A stretch of 64,000 nt of DNA from contig CANNFM010000019.1 of assembly GCA_947503835.1 (NCBI GenBank), positions 1 to 64,000 on the forward strand. Reading direction: 5' to 3'. Below are positions 17,234 through 26,735 of the stretch, piece by piece. The stretch is from an uncultured Aquimarina sp. Its GTDB lineage: Bacteria; Bacteroidota; Bacteroidia; Flavobacteriales; Flavobacteriaceae. The notes below the pieces were generated by a model that had not been told where the DNA came from, searched no databases, and was given only the letters and a program-made list of their open reading frames with translations. The first letter of the stretch is position 1; every line of letters starts with the position of its first letter. Position numbers and translations under genes: made by a program.

Positions 17234-18235
17234 TTACATCTTCTTTGTTGTCTTAGGGATGGTGACATCTCTAAAGCCAAATGAAAAATTTTCATCCTGA
17301 AAGTTTTGGTTATTACCATTAAAGATGATTTTATTAATTGTAACTGTAGTTCTAAAGGTCGTTTGTACTGTATTATCTAAACTAGGAGATATATCGTCGT
17401 TAGTATTGCTTGAGTCACCATCAGAGTCGGTGTCAAGGTAATTAGGAATTCCATCATTGTCATCATCATCATCTTTAGGGTCTCCATTACCATTGGTATC
17501 TTCATTGATAGTTAGAATCCCATCATCATCATCATCATTATCAAGGTAATCAGGTGTGCCATCATTATCATAATCATCATCTCTCGGATTTCCGTTATTA
17601 TTGAAATCTTCATTTATGGTCAGTATACCGTCGTTATCATCATCTGGGTCGAGATAATCATCAAGTGAATCACCATCTGTATTTCTTAGATCATCATTAT
17701 CAGGGATACCGTTCGATAATTCTACACTGGTAAGAATATTATCATTATCATCATCTTGATCTTTAAAATCTGGGATACCATCATTATCAGTGTCATTATT
17801 GCCTTCATCTTCGGTCAAGACACCATCATTATCATCCTCTTCAATGATTTCAGTAAATATTTCTGATGTACCTGATACACCTATTAATTCTTCTGTTATT
17901 GAAATGTTACTTGGCGGAATGTTTGCACAATAATAATCTGCAGTAATTCCGGTATTAAATTGCCTATAAATTAAGTTGTTCGTATCATTATTTAACTCAA
18001 TAAATAATGGGGTGTCTGAAGCAATTGTATCAGAGAATGTTTCACTAATAAAATTATACGAAATCGCTTCATTAATACTTTCATTTATCTTAAAAAAAAC
18101 GTACTCATTTTGTTTTGCTCCATTGCACAATTGTAGATCGACATCATTAAACTCAAAACTGGTAATAATGATATCACCATCATCACAAGATGATAGTATA
18201 ACTAAAGAAAAAAGAAAATAAAGAAGTTTTTTCAC
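17234..18235 (-). CDS. Lipoprotein with thrombospondin type 3 repeats
   Basis: A protein of about 333 residues. I chose the GTG at 18235, which gives a compact lipoprotein signal (VKKLLYFLFSLVILSSC); the frame is open to 18268 but that start would add 11 residues before the signal. The N-terminal part matches the neighbouring paralogue. Residues about 135-285 carry at least five acidic repeats of the TSP3 type (DxDxDGI, e.g. DNDGILT, DNDGIPD), known to bind Ca2+. The C-terminal strand segment again matches the paralogue. Surface location is likely. Confidence 0.72.
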   Translation of the reverse strand: MKKLLYFLFSLVILSSCDDGDIIITSFEFNDVDLQLCNGAKQNEYVFFKINESINEAISYNFISETFSDTIASDTPLFIELNNDTNNLIYRQFNTGITADYYCANIPPSNISITEELIGVSGTSEIFTEIIEEDDNDGVLTEDEGNNDTDNDGIPDFKDQDDDNDNILTSVELSNGIPDNDDLRNTDGDSLDDYLDPDDDNDGILTINEDFNNNGNPRDDDYDNDGTPDYLDNDDDDDGILTINEDTNGNGDPKDDDDDNDGIPNYLDTDSDGDSSNTNDDISPSLDNTVQTTFRTTVTINKIIFNGNNQNFQDENFSFGFRDVTIPKTTKKM

Positions 18236-18376
18236 GTATCTAAAATGTGTTAGTTGTTCGCTTGGCAATCATCAATTTTATACTAAAGACGACATAAAAA
18301 CTTAAATGTTTATATCTGTCGGCATTTTAACAAATTTTGACAAAAGTAAAGGAATTGAAAGATTATAACGAGTCTG

Positions 18377-18407
18377 GTTGAAAATAATTTTATTTAAACT
18401 AGTTTTG
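18377..18407 (+). promoter_or_regulatory. Candidate promoter of the cysteine desulfurase gene
   Basis: TAGTTTTG (18400-18407) matches TAnnTTTG; GTTG (18377-18380) lies 19 bases upstream and resembles the -33 TTTG element. The leader to ATG 18500 is about 85 bases. Confidence 0.5.
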
Positions 18408-18499
18408 TAATCATAAAAATGAAGATAGTTTAAAAAACATAGCTTATTTTTATAAAAATTTTTCAGATATCTGTTTAAACGATTAATTTATTGATTTTA

Positions 18500-19648
18500 A
18501 TGCAAAAAGTTTATTTTGATAGTGCCGCTACAACCAAAATACGACCAGAGGTGGTTACAAAAATGGTTTCTGTTTTAAATGAAGATTACGGCAACCCATC
18601 GTCTAGCCACGGGTTCGGTAGGTCGGCTAAAAATCATATAGAGCAAGCTCGTAAGAATATTGCGAATTATCTAGGGGTAAAAGCATCAGAGATTATTTTC
18701 ACATCTGGTGGGACTGAAGCTGATAACCTTGCTATTAATAGTGCTGTAAGAGATTTAAAGGTTCAGCATATTATTACATCTAAGATAGAGCATCATGCTG
18801 TTTTACATACAGTACAAGAAATAGAAGCACGTTTTGGGATTAAGGTTAGTTATTTAAATATAGATCAAGATGGTGCTGTAGATTATAAACATTTAGAATC
18901 TTTACTAAAAACTTCAAAAGAGAAAACTTTAGTAAGTCTGATGCATGTTAATAATGAAGTAGGGACCATATTGGATATTGAAAAAGTCGGGAGTTTATGT
19001 AAAGAATATGAAGCACTTTTTCATAGTGATATGGTACAATCTATTGGGCATTTAGAAGTAAACCTAAATGAATTACATGTTGACTTTACGGCTGCTAGTG
19101 CTCATAAGTTTCATGGACCCAAAGGTATTGGATTTGCTTACATACGTAAAAACTCGGGGCTTAAACCTTTAATTTTTGGAGGAGAGCAGGAGCGTGGGTA
19201 TAGAGCAGGCACAGAAAGTGTACATAATATTGCTGGTATGGATGAAGCCTTACGTTTGACCTATGAAAACCTTGTAGAAGAAAAAGGGTATATCGTTGAT
19301 TTAAAGCAATATTTCATAGATCAATTAAAAGAAAAAATTGAAGGGATTAAATTTAATGCCAATTGTTGTGATAAAGAACATAGTACATATTCATTGATCA
19401 ATGTTTGTTTGCCAATAACTAGTGATAAAGCTGGAATATTATTGTTTCACTTAGATATTAATGGGATTGCTTGTTCAAAAGGTAGTGCCTGCCAGAGTGG
19501 GAGCAGTAAAGGATCACATGTCTTAACAGAGATTCTGAATGATGAAGATATACAAAAACCATCAATACGTTTTTCTTTTTCAAAATATAATACCAAAGAA
19601 GAAGTAGATTACGTGGTGGATGTTCTAAAAAAATTTATAGCTGATTAG
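18500..19648 (+). CDS. Cysteine desulfurase (NifS/IscS-like)
   Basis: A 382-residue class V PLP enzyme that takes sulfur from cysteine for Fe-S clusters or other sulfur carriers. The PLP lysine is K203 in SAHKFHGPKG; the active-site cysteine is C331 in GSACQSGSS, in the flexible loop typical of NifS/IscS (group I) enzymes. The substrate-binding arginine region and the N-terminal VYFDSAATT are present. An in-frame TTG lies three codons upstream, but ATG 18500 gives the family start. There are no iscU/suf genes nearby, so the acceptor is unknown. Confidence 0.9.
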   Translation: MQKVYFDSAATTKIRPEVVTKMVSVLNEDYGNPSSSHGFGRSAKNHIEQARKNIANYLGVKASEIIFTSGGTEADNLAINSAVRDLKVQHIITSKIEHHAVLHTVQEIEARFGIKVSYLNIDQDGAVDYKHLESLLKTSKEKTLVSLMHVNNEVGTILDIEKVGSLCKEYEALFHSDMVQSIGHLEVNLNELHVDFTAASAHKFHGPKGIGFAYIRKNSGLKPLIFGGEQERGYRAGTESVHNIAGMDEALRLTYENLVEEKGYIVDLKQYFIDQLKEKIEGIKFNANCCDKEHSTYSLINVCLPITSDKAGILLFHLDINGIACSKGSACQSGSSKGSHVLTEILNDEDIQKPSIRFSFSKYNTKEEVDYVVDVLKKFIAD

Positions 19649-19678
19649 TTTTATTGTTTTGAAACTACTTTAAAAAGC

Positions 19679-22156
19679 TTAAAACTTCATTCCTAATCGT
19701 ACATTAAAAACTCTGGGAGTTAAAAAGTTGGGTATTGCAAATTGGGTTTGACTAGAGGCGTCTCTAACAAAAGTATTGGTAATAGAGTTTTGATTATCAA
19801 AGATATTATAAATCTCAAAACCAAGACTAAATTCTCTAAAAGCATTCATAAAATGGCCTTCTCGAAGTCTTTTGTTTTGATCTACAACAACATAAGATAT
19901 TCCTAGATCAGCTCTTCTATAATCTCGTAATCGGGTCTGAAAATCGTATGGATCTGCATAACTAGGTGACCCTCCCGGGACTCCGGTTTGATATACCATA
20001 TTAAGGTACATCTTTAAACTAGGAATCGAAGGAACATAATCCTGAAAGAGTGCACCGATTTTTAGTCTTTGATCCGTTGGCCTGGATATATATCCTCTAT
20101 CATCGATGTTTTCTTCGGTTTTTAGGTATCCTAAGGTAACCCAACTTTCGGTACCAGGTACAAATTCTCCGTTAAGTCGAAGGTCTAATCCTTGGGCATA
20201 CGCTTCGGCATTATTTCGTGCCCGATATCGAATTCGTACATTCTCGATAGTATAAGGGTTTACATCGGTTAACTTTTTATAATATATTTCTGTAGTTAAC
20301 TTAAAGGGTCTATTCCACATTTTAAAACTATAGTCGTTACCCAGGACCATATGGATAGATTGTTGTGCTTTCACCTCAGGACGTATTGCACCCAAAGAAT
20401 CCCTTAACTCTCTATAAAAAGGAGGTTGGTGGTATACCCCTCCAGAAGCTCTAAAAATCATGTCAGCTTTCCAGTTGGGCTTAAGAGCAAGCTGAGCTCT
20501 TGGGCTAAATACAATTTGAGAATCAGAGCTGTTAACGGTCTCACCAGAAATATTCCAATTGTGAGCCCTTACACCGATGTTGGCCCAAATTTCACTTTCT
20601 CCAATGTTAGCCCGTATATTGTATTGAACATAACCAGAAATTCTATCAATTTTAGCATTATTAATGGCTCTTGCATTGGTAAAAGGAACAATGGGGCTTG
20701 TAAAAGGGGTATAGGGTTGATCATTTATAAAATCAGATACAGGAGGTCTAATAGAAAATCCGGCAGAATCTATAATTTCATATTCTTGTAAGCGGTCTCT
20801 AATATCTTCTGAGGTGTATTTTATACCCCAATCGAACTGATGTTTATCTGCTATATAGGTTCCTTTATGTTCTGCATTAAATATAAGGGCGTCTAGATCA
20901 TTTCTGGCATGAGTTAACTGTGAACCTACTCCTTCACTAAACACTACTTCTCCTAAATCTTCACTACCGATATCTGTATTTACAGTTCCCAAAGCATACG
21001 ATGCAAAGATGTCATAATATTCTTGCTCTTGGGTTTGGTATCCAGAGGCTATAAATTTTAACGTCAGGTTATCATTAACACTATAAGTTCCTTTCAAAGC
21101 TCCGAAATAGGTATCATATCGATCTATTTCTTGTCCTTGATACATAACAGTTAGTGCTTGTATATCATTATTCGTTAATGTTCCAAAATTGACTTGTTCT
21201 CTTAAAGGCTCATAATCGTAAGTATTAATTGCTAAATTACCTAAGAATCCTAATTCAAATTTCTTAGTAATATTATATGAAATATAGGTTTGTACATCTG
21301 CAAATCTAGGTTGAAAATTGGTCTCCGTATTTCTAGCATCAACCAGTAAGCTATTGTCTCTATATCTCACCCCTACGATACCGGCCAGTTTTTTATTTTT
21401 AGAAATACCTCCTGCAGAAACACTTCCACCTAGTAAGCTTAAATTTACAGTGGCTCCTAATCTGGTTGGTCGTTTATAGGTTATGTCTAAAACAGAGGAT
21501 AGTTTATCTCCGTATTTTGATTGAAAGCCACCTGCAGAAAAATCTACATTTCTTACTAAGTCGGTATTCACAAAACTTAATCCTTCTTGTTGTCCGGATC
21601 TAATTAAAAACGGTCTATAGACTTCGATCTCATTTACATACACCAGATTTTCATCAAAGTTACCTCCTCGTACAGAGTATTGGGTGCTTAATTCATTATT
21701 AGAACTAACACCGGGTAAACTTTTAAGTAATCCTTCTACACCAGCATTGGCAGAGGGAGTCGTTCTAATAGTTTCTGGATCCAGGGTAGTAATTCCTTCT
21801 ACTACTTTTCTTTCTCTACCCGATATTACGACTTCACTTATTTGTTCTACATTAGTTTTTAAAACAGGGTTGAGTTCATATTCCTGGCCTTCTTCGAGTT
21901 TAATTTTGAATTTTACATCTTTTAATCCCAGATGAGATATCATAATTTCGATCTCTTGATCAGCAGGGATGCTAAGTTGATAGACTCCGTTTTCATCTGA
22001 TAGGGTTCCTAGACTACTATACGTGATATTAGCACCTTGTATCGGAAAATTATCTTCGTCCAAAATCACCCCTTTTAGAGTTGCAGTCTGCGCTATGGAA
22101 GAAAAACTGATTATAGTAATAAATACGGTTAAAAAGAGGAAGGTTTTATTTTTCAA
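19679..22156 (-). CDS. TonB-dependent receptor with carboxypeptidase-like domain
   Basis: An 825-residue outer-membrane receptor. Order: signal peptide (1-22), a carboxypeptidase regulatory-like beta-sandwich (about 25-105, ATLKGVILDEDNFPIQGA), a plug domain (about 115-230, with VEGLLKSLPGVSSNNELS and YSVRGGNFDENLVYVN), and a 22-strand barrel to the C-terminus ending in LGMKF. No SusD partner is nearby, so a polysaccharide role is not supported; the ligand is unknown. It begins with TTG at 22156: no ATG fits, because the upstream gene stops four codons earlier and the signal peptide needs this start. Operon with the M23 peptidase, 12 bases downstream of it. Confidence 0.9.
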   Translation of the reverse strand: MKNKTFLFLTVFITIISFSSIAQTATLKGVILDEDNFPIQGANITYSSLGTLSDENGVYQLSIPADQEIEIMISHLGLKDVKFKIKLEEGQEYELNPVLKTNVEQISEVVISGRERKVVEGITTLDPETIRTTPSANAGVEGLLKSLPGVSSNNELSTQYSVRGGNFDENLVYVNEIEVYRPFLIRSGQQEGLSFVNTDLVRNVDFSAGGFQSKYGDKLSSVLDITYKRPTRLGATVNLSLLGGSVSAGGISKNKKLAGIVGVRYRDNSLLVDARNTETNFQPRFADVQTYISYNITKKFELGFLGNLAINTYDYEPLREQVNFGTLTNNDIQALTVMYQGQEIDRYDTYFGALKGTYSVNDNLTLKFIASGYQTQEQEYYDIFASYALGTVNTDIGSEDLGEVVFSEGVGSQLTHARNDLDALIFNAEHKGTYIADKHQFDWGIKYTSEDIRDRLQEYEIIDSAGFSIRPPVSDFINDQPYTPFTSPIVPFTNARAINNAKIDRISGYVQYNIRANIGESEIWANIGVRAHNWNISGETVNSSDSQIVFSPRAQLALKPNWKADMIFRASGGVYHQPPFYRELRDSLGAIRPEVKAQQSIHMVLGNDYSFKMWNRPFKLTTEIYYKKLTDVNPYTIENVRIRYRARNNAEAYAQGLDLRLNGEFVPGTESWVTLGYLKTEENIDDRGYISRPTDQRLKIGALFQDYVPSIPSLKMYLNMVYQTGVPGGSPSYADPYDFQTRLRDYRRADLGISYVVVDQNKRLREGHFMNAFREFSLGFEIYNIFDNQNSITNTFVRDASSQTQFAIPNFLTPRVFNVRLGMKF

Positions 22157-22168
22157 AAAAAAGAGTAT

Positions 22169-23857
22169 TTAAGGTTTTCTATAGAATGTTGTTTCAAATG
22201 TTGCTCGGTTACCAATATTATCTAACACAACAAGTTTAAAATTATTTTCTGAAATGGGATTAATTTTATCATTAAAATCATAAACTAGCATTCCGGTCTT
22301 ATAATCATACTCCATTAAAATAAATTTTCCATTTATTGTAGCTCGATAACTTTTAATTCCAGATTCTGAATCGTTTATTTTAATTTTAAGATGGGTTTCT
22401 TTAGAGATCCATTTTTTACTAGAAATATTTATAGGTACAATGGTAGGTTTTTGATGGTCTGAAAACAACGAATATGTTCCGAAAGTACGTGTTCTGGTAG
22501 AAAATCTATTTCCTTTTTTATACGTTCTAGAGAAGTACACTTTTTTATTACCATTAATTCTTCCTATATATAATTTTTTCTTATCCTCTTCATTGTAATG
22601 TGATACATCAAAAACCAATGTCATATTTTTATGCAAAGGAGTTGTGTTCTCATGTAATTTTACCGTTTCCCCATTTACCGATATATCTAAATAAGTATTC
22701 TTATATAAGCTTCCTTTCGGAATTAAAAGATCAAAAATCCCAGAACTATAGGTGTAATTTTCATTCGATAACGCATAATTTTGGGTGGTATGAGTTTCGG
22801 GTTTTGTAATTGAATCAGCAAATTTTCCTTGTATAGGTACATCGATTATTGTGGTATTATTTTTATAATCTTTGACGTGTATCTTGTAGGTATAGGAAAG
22901 ACTATCCTGAACGGTGACAAAGCCATTATTCACTTTGTTTTTATAGATAGTCAACGGATTGTTTTTTTCTACAAAAAGTTTACTTATTCGGCTTCTGTTT
23001 TTCTTGAAATATGCAAAGTCAATGAGTCGGTTAATGTATCTTGTTTCTGCAAAAGAGAAACGATTCATTTCTAATTTAAAATTCTCCTGGCCATTGATTT
23101 CTGTTTCAATTTTGTATACTCCATTGTTATTGGCAGCCAGATCTTGTTTGTCAATTGTCGAAATTCCAAAACCAATTTTTCCAAAGGCATGTATACTTTC
23201 GGCTTTTAGACTCCCATCTTCTTGTGGGGATAATCTTAATTTTAGTGGTTCTTGAGTGTTATTAACATGCGCATTCTTATCTAAACTATAGACCCATAGG
23301 CCATTTACAATCGGTTTTCTGGTGTCTTTTATTTCTATCCCAAAGATCATTGGATTCATGGGGCGAGCTTTTGCATCTCTAATTTCAAAATGTAAATGCG
23401 GGCCAGAACTTCCTCCTGTGTTTCCGCTATAAGCAATCACATCGCCTTGTTTTACAGTTAATGAACCAGACTTAGGAAAGAGCTCTATTTCATAAGATTC
23501 TTTGGCGTATTGCCTCTTTTTAACAAAGGCCTCTATCTCTGGAGAAAATTGTTTTAGGTGCGCATATACAGTAGTGTGACCATTGGGGTGTGCTATGTAC
23601 ATAGCTTTACCGTACCCACCATGAGAAACTTTTATACGACTTACCCTTCCTGAAGCCGATGCATATACATTAAGACCTTCTTCTCCGTTGGTTTTCATGT
23701 CTATGCCAGAATGAAAATGATTTGATCTTAATTCACCAAAGGTTCCAGAAATTACCAAGGGTATATCCAGTGGATGGATAAAGTAATCTTTGGCGATCTT
23801 CTCTTGGCTATGACATATTGAGAAACCAAGTAGTATAAAAATTAGTATTGTACGCAT
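22169..23857 (-). CDS. M23 family metallopeptidase
   Basis: A 562-residue exported LytM-type peptidase. After a signal peptide (about 1-17), the catalytic domain sits near the N-terminus, with zinc ligands H49 and D53 (HSGID) and H156 in HLHFEIRD (with catalytic H154), and H100 in YAHL. The family cuts cross-bridges in peptidoglycan or acts as an inactive activator; here the zinc site is complete. The remaining about 380 residues are strand-rich and lack a known domain. First gene of the unit with the TonB receptor. Confidence 0.88.
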   Translation of the reverse strand: MRTILIFILLGFSICHSQEKIAKDYFIHPLDIPLVISGTFGELRSNHFHSGIDMKTNGEEGLNVYASASGRVSRIKVSHGGYGKAMYIAHPNGHTTVYAHLKQFSPEIEAFVKKRQYAKESYEIELFPKSGSLTVKQGDVIAYSGNTGGSSGPHLHFEIRDAKARPMNPMIFGIEIKDTRKPIVNGLWVYSLDKNAHVNNTQEPLKLRLSPQEDGSLKAESIHAFGKIGFGISTIDKQDLAANNNGVYKIETEINGQENFKLEMNRFSFAETRYINRLIDFAYFKKNRSRISKLFVEKNNPLTIYKNKVNNGFVTVQDSLSYTYKIHVKDYKNNTTIIDVPIQGKFADSITKPETHTTQNYALSNENYTYSSGIFDLLIPKGSLYKNTYLDISVNGETVKLHENTTPLHKNMTLVFDVSHYNEEDKKKLYIGRINGNKKVYFSRTYKKGNRFSTRTRTFGTYSLFSDHQKPTIVPINISSKKWISKETHLKIKINDSESGIKSYRATINGKFILMEYDYKTGMLVYDFNDKINPISENNFKLVVLDNIGNRATFETTFYRKP

Positions 23858-23918
23858 AAAGGGGGTAAAAAATAGATACTTAGTATAATTGTATAAAACT
23901 ACTTATTTTTTTGGAAGG

Positions 23919-24965
23919 TTATATCTTTTGCAAGGCTTGATTTATAGCTTCATTTAGATATCCTCCAGAAATTATTTTTTTTCTAACCTGATTTACATTT
24001 TTTTTCATTTCTAAATACTCCTCTTGTGATAGTTTTTCGAGAATATCATCAAGGTCCTTTAGATTGGATACAGTTATACCTATTCTATTTTCGAGTATAA
24101 AATTGCTTATTGCTGCTTTATCCCAAACGATGACAGGTAGACCACATAAAATATACAATGAGGTTTTGTGTGGGTTGTTGTATTTTAGGTACTGACCATA
24201 TTGTCCGCTGCATTCTTCCGTAGAAACGCCATCCCATACTAATCCAAAGGATCCTTCTATTTTATAGGCTACTACATCAGAAGGAAACCCTCCTTTATAG
24301 TCTAGGATAGACTTCTCTTTTGAGGTTTTTAGTTTATCATAATCAAAACCAAGACCATATAGGTTCATTTTGAAATTATTTTTTTCTAATGTGTCAAGGT
24401 CGTACATATAAGAGTTTTTGCCTTCCCCAAAGCCACCTGCATACACTATCTCGAATGGTTTTAGGCCTTTGTTAGTGTCATTTTGTTTGGGTAAACCATC
24501 ATCTAATACATAATCAAAAACCCCGAGAACTATGATAGGTATCTGAACATTTTGTTCCAAGAACCATTTTTTCATAGCTTCGTTATGTACTATAATAACA
24601 TTAGAAGAAATTATTTTTTTTAGCTCTTTCTCTGCGCTACTAGTTCTGCCTTTTAAATATCTTACATCATGGACAATAGTGATAATTTGACATCTTTTTA
24701 ACCTTGCAATAAACATGACATATTTTCTGAACTTGTTTAGAGGGTATTGTGTACAAAGTGTACTTTTAAACGGTAAACGCAATAAGGCAAGTGTTATTCC
24801 GAAAAAATTCTTTATGGTTCCCTTAGCAGAACTCGGGATTGAAGATTGTTTAAAACCTAAGTTTTTAAAACCCATCTCTGATAGGATATTTTCACAATCA
24901 GTTTTTGCTTTGCCTGCCGCATTAAAAAGAGACTTATAATTTCTGGAAATATAATATCCTTTCAT
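23919..24965 (-). CDS. Putative galactofuranosyltransferase (GT-B fold)
   Basis: A 348-residue glycosyltransferase-like protein. The N-terminus (MKGYYISRNYKSLFNAAGKAKTDCE), the HDVRYLKG segment and the C-terminal SGQYGQYLKYNNPHKTSLYI pattern match beta-1,6-galactofuranosyltransferase-type enzymes (WbbI-like). The next gene, transcribed divergently, encodes UDP-galactopyranose mutase, which makes the UDP-galactofuranose donor; this supports the assignment. The acceptor (O-antigen, exopolysaccharide or glycoprotein) is unknown, and no larger polysaccharide cluster is present. Confidence 0.7.
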   Translation of the reverse strand: MKGYYISRNYKSLFNAAGKAKTDCENILSEMGFKNLGFKQSSIPSSAKGTIKNFFGITLALLRLPFKSTLCTQYPLNKFRKYVMFIARLKRCQIITIVHDVRYLKGRTSSAEKELKKIISSNVIIVHNEAMKKWFLEQNVQIPIIVLGVFDYVLDDGLPKQNDTNKGLKPFEIVYAGGFGEGKNSYMYDLDTLEKNNFKMNLYGLGFDYDKLKTSKEKSILDYKGGFPSDVVAYKIEGSFGLVWDGVSTEECSGQYGQYLKYNNPHKTSLYILCGLPVIVWDKAAISNFILENRIGITVSNLKDLDDILEKLSQEEYLEMKKNVNQVRKKIISGGYLNEAINQALQKI

Positions 24966-25054
24966 CTAATTTTATTTGTTTTTTAGTTTTTAGATAGAAG
25001 TAGCTTACGAATATGGATCAAAAATTTTAATTATACTGATTTGATCTATCTAAG

Positions 25055-25062
25055 TAAATTTG
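25055..25062 (+). promoter_or_regulatory. Candidate -7 element of glf
   Basis: TAAATTTG matches TAnnTTTG exactly and is followed by CGG, as at several other promoters here. It lies in the 260-bp divergent region; the leader to the GTG at 25226 would be about 155 bases. Confidence 0.4.
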
Positions 25063-25225
25063 CGGAAGGAAAGATACATACATTTTAGTTTTTTATACCA
25101 TATCTTATTAAGATTATTGTTATGAATTCTTTTCGTGTATAAGGATTAGAAATTAAATAGTTTAAAAACATTAGTTTTGGCAAGATAAATTAGGAGAGCT
25201 ATAGATTTAAACAAAATAAATAAAA

Positions 25226-26344
25226 GTGGTAGATAAAAAATATGATTATTTAATTGTAGGAGCAGGGTTATTTGGGAGTGTTTTTGCTCACGAAATGACA
25301 AAGCGGAATAAAAAATGCCTGGTGATTGATAAACGTAGTCATTTGGGTGGCAATGTATATTGCGAAGAAAAGGAAGGGATTAATGTTCATAAATATGGGG
25401 CACATATTTTTCATACCAATGATAAAAAAATATGGGACTATGTTAATCAATTTGCTACGTTTAATAATTATATAAATTCACCTTTGTCTTTATCAAAAGG
25501 AAAATTGTATAATCTACCTTTTAACATGAATACCTTTTATCAATTATGGGGAACAAAAACGCCTCACGAAGCAAAACAAATAATCGATGAGCAGGTAGCG
25601 AAATATGGGGTTGAATCTCCTAGTAATCTTGAAGAGCAAGCTTTATCGTTAGCAGGAAAGGATATTTATGAAACTTTTATAAAAGAGTATACCGAAAAAC
25701 AATGGGGTAAAAAAGCAACAGAACTTCCTGCTTTTATTATTAAACGATTACCTTTTAGATATACCTATAATAATAATTATTTTAATGATAGATATCAGGG
25801 GATTCCAATGGGGGGATATAATGTTATTATTAATGGTTTGCTTAAAGGGATAGAAACAAAAACAGATGTAGATTTTTTTGCTCATAAAGAGCATTTAGAA
25901 TCCCTTGCGAATAAAGTGGTATACACCGGTAAAATTGATGAGTTTTTTGATTATAAATACGGACAATTAGAATATCGATCTTTACGTTTCGAACACGAAT
26001 TGCATAATATTGAAAATTATCAAGGAAACGCAGTAGTCAATTATAATGATGCAGCATATTCGTTTACCAGAATTATTGAGCATAAACATTTTGAGTTCGG
26101 AAAACAAAGTAATACTATCGTTACTAGAGAATATCCCGAAAACTGGAATAGAGGTAAAGAAGCGTATTATCCTATAAATAATGATAGTAACCAAAAGATA
26201 TTCAAAAAATATAAAGAAGAATCATTAAAATCTGAGAACATAATTTTTGGTGGTAGACTGGCAGAGTATCGTTATTATGATATGCACCAGATAATAGCAT
26301 CATCCTTGGCAAAAGTAGAAGAAATATCTAAGTCTGAACCTTAA
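25226..26344 (+). CDS. glf: UDP-galactopyranose mutase
   Basis: A 372-residue FAD enzyme that converts UDP-galactopyranose to UDP-galactofuranose. The N-terminal dinucleotide fold VGAGLFG (11-17) is followed by RSHLGGN and HKYGAHIFHT, both typical of the family. YTEKQWGKKATELP, NNNYFNDRYQGIPMGGY and the late RLAEYRYYDMHQ segments complete the match. The start is GTG at 25226, since no ATG precedes the fold. Paired with the divergent galactofuranosyltransferase-like gene. Confidence 0.93.
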   Translation: MVDKKYDYLIVGAGLFGSVFAHEMTKRNKKCLVIDKRSHLGGNVYCEEKEGINVHKYGAHIFHTNDKKIWDYVNQFATFNNYINSPLSLSKGKLYNLPFNMNTFYQLWGTKTPHEAKQIIDEQVAKYGVESPSNLEEQALSLAGKDIYETFIKEYTEKQWGKKATELPAFIIKRLPFRYTYNNNYFNDRYQGIPMGGYNVIINGLLKGIETKTDVDFFAHKEHLESLANKVVYTGKIDEFFDYKYGQLEYRSLRFEHELHNIENYQGNAVVNYNDAAYSFTRIIEHKHFEFGKQSNTIVTREYPENWNRGKEAYYPINNDSNQKIFKKYKEESLKSENIIFGGRLAEYRYYDMHQIIASSLAKVEEISKSEP

Positions 26345-26376
26345 TAATTCGGGGGATTAAAATTAGTTTAAAAACT

Positions 26377-26408
26377 ATTGGGTTTTTTCAATTGGTATGT
26401 TAACTTTG
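26377..26408 (+). promoter_or_regulatory. Candidate promoter of the zapB-like/zapA unit
   Basis: TAACTTTG (26401-26408) matches TAnnTTTG; ATTG at 26377-26380 lies 20 bases upstream in the -33 position. The ATG is at 26438. Confidence 0.5.
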
Positions 26409-26437
26409 TGTAACGAAGTATTGTGTAAAAATAATTA

Positions 26438-26728
26438 ATGAGTGATTTAATTGAAATTGTTGATTCTCTGGAAAATAGGATAAGCAAGTTGCTTCATAAG
26501 TATGAATTAATGAAACAGCAAAACGCTAATCTAAAAGATAAAATAAAAGATTTAGAGTCTAATTCAGAAATTCAAATAGGTCAATTAAAGCACTGGGAAG
26601 AAAAATTCAGTGCACTCAAGAATGCAAACGCAATGCTCGGCAGTGACGAATATAAAAGGGAGACCAAGCTCAAAATAAACGCCTTAATAAGAGAGATAGA
26701 TATGTGTATAGCACAACTCTCTGAATAA
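26438..26728 (+). CDS. Coiled-coil protein next to zapA (ZapB-like)
   Basis: A 96-residue, almost wholly helical protein with heptad patterns (about 5-65) and the sequence ENRISKLLHKYELMKQQNA, which resembles short ZapB-type cell-division coiled coils. In Flavobacteriia such a gene regularly precedes zapA; here the gap is 7 bases. By analogy it may bridge the Z-ring and other division factors, but this rests on position and the coiled coil only. Confidence 0.65.
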   Translation: MSDLIEIVDSLENRISKLLHKYELMKQQNANLKDKIKDLESNSEIQIGQLKHWEEKFSALKNANAMLGSDEYKRETKLKINALIREIDMCIAQLSE

Positions 26729-26735
26729 GTAAAAT

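Noticed and set aside
17400..17840. Tandem DNA repeat or CRISPR-like array
   Set aside because: The repeated ATCATCATC-type bases come from Asp/Asn codons of the TSP3 repeats on the minus strand; unit length and spacing vary and there are no unique spacers.
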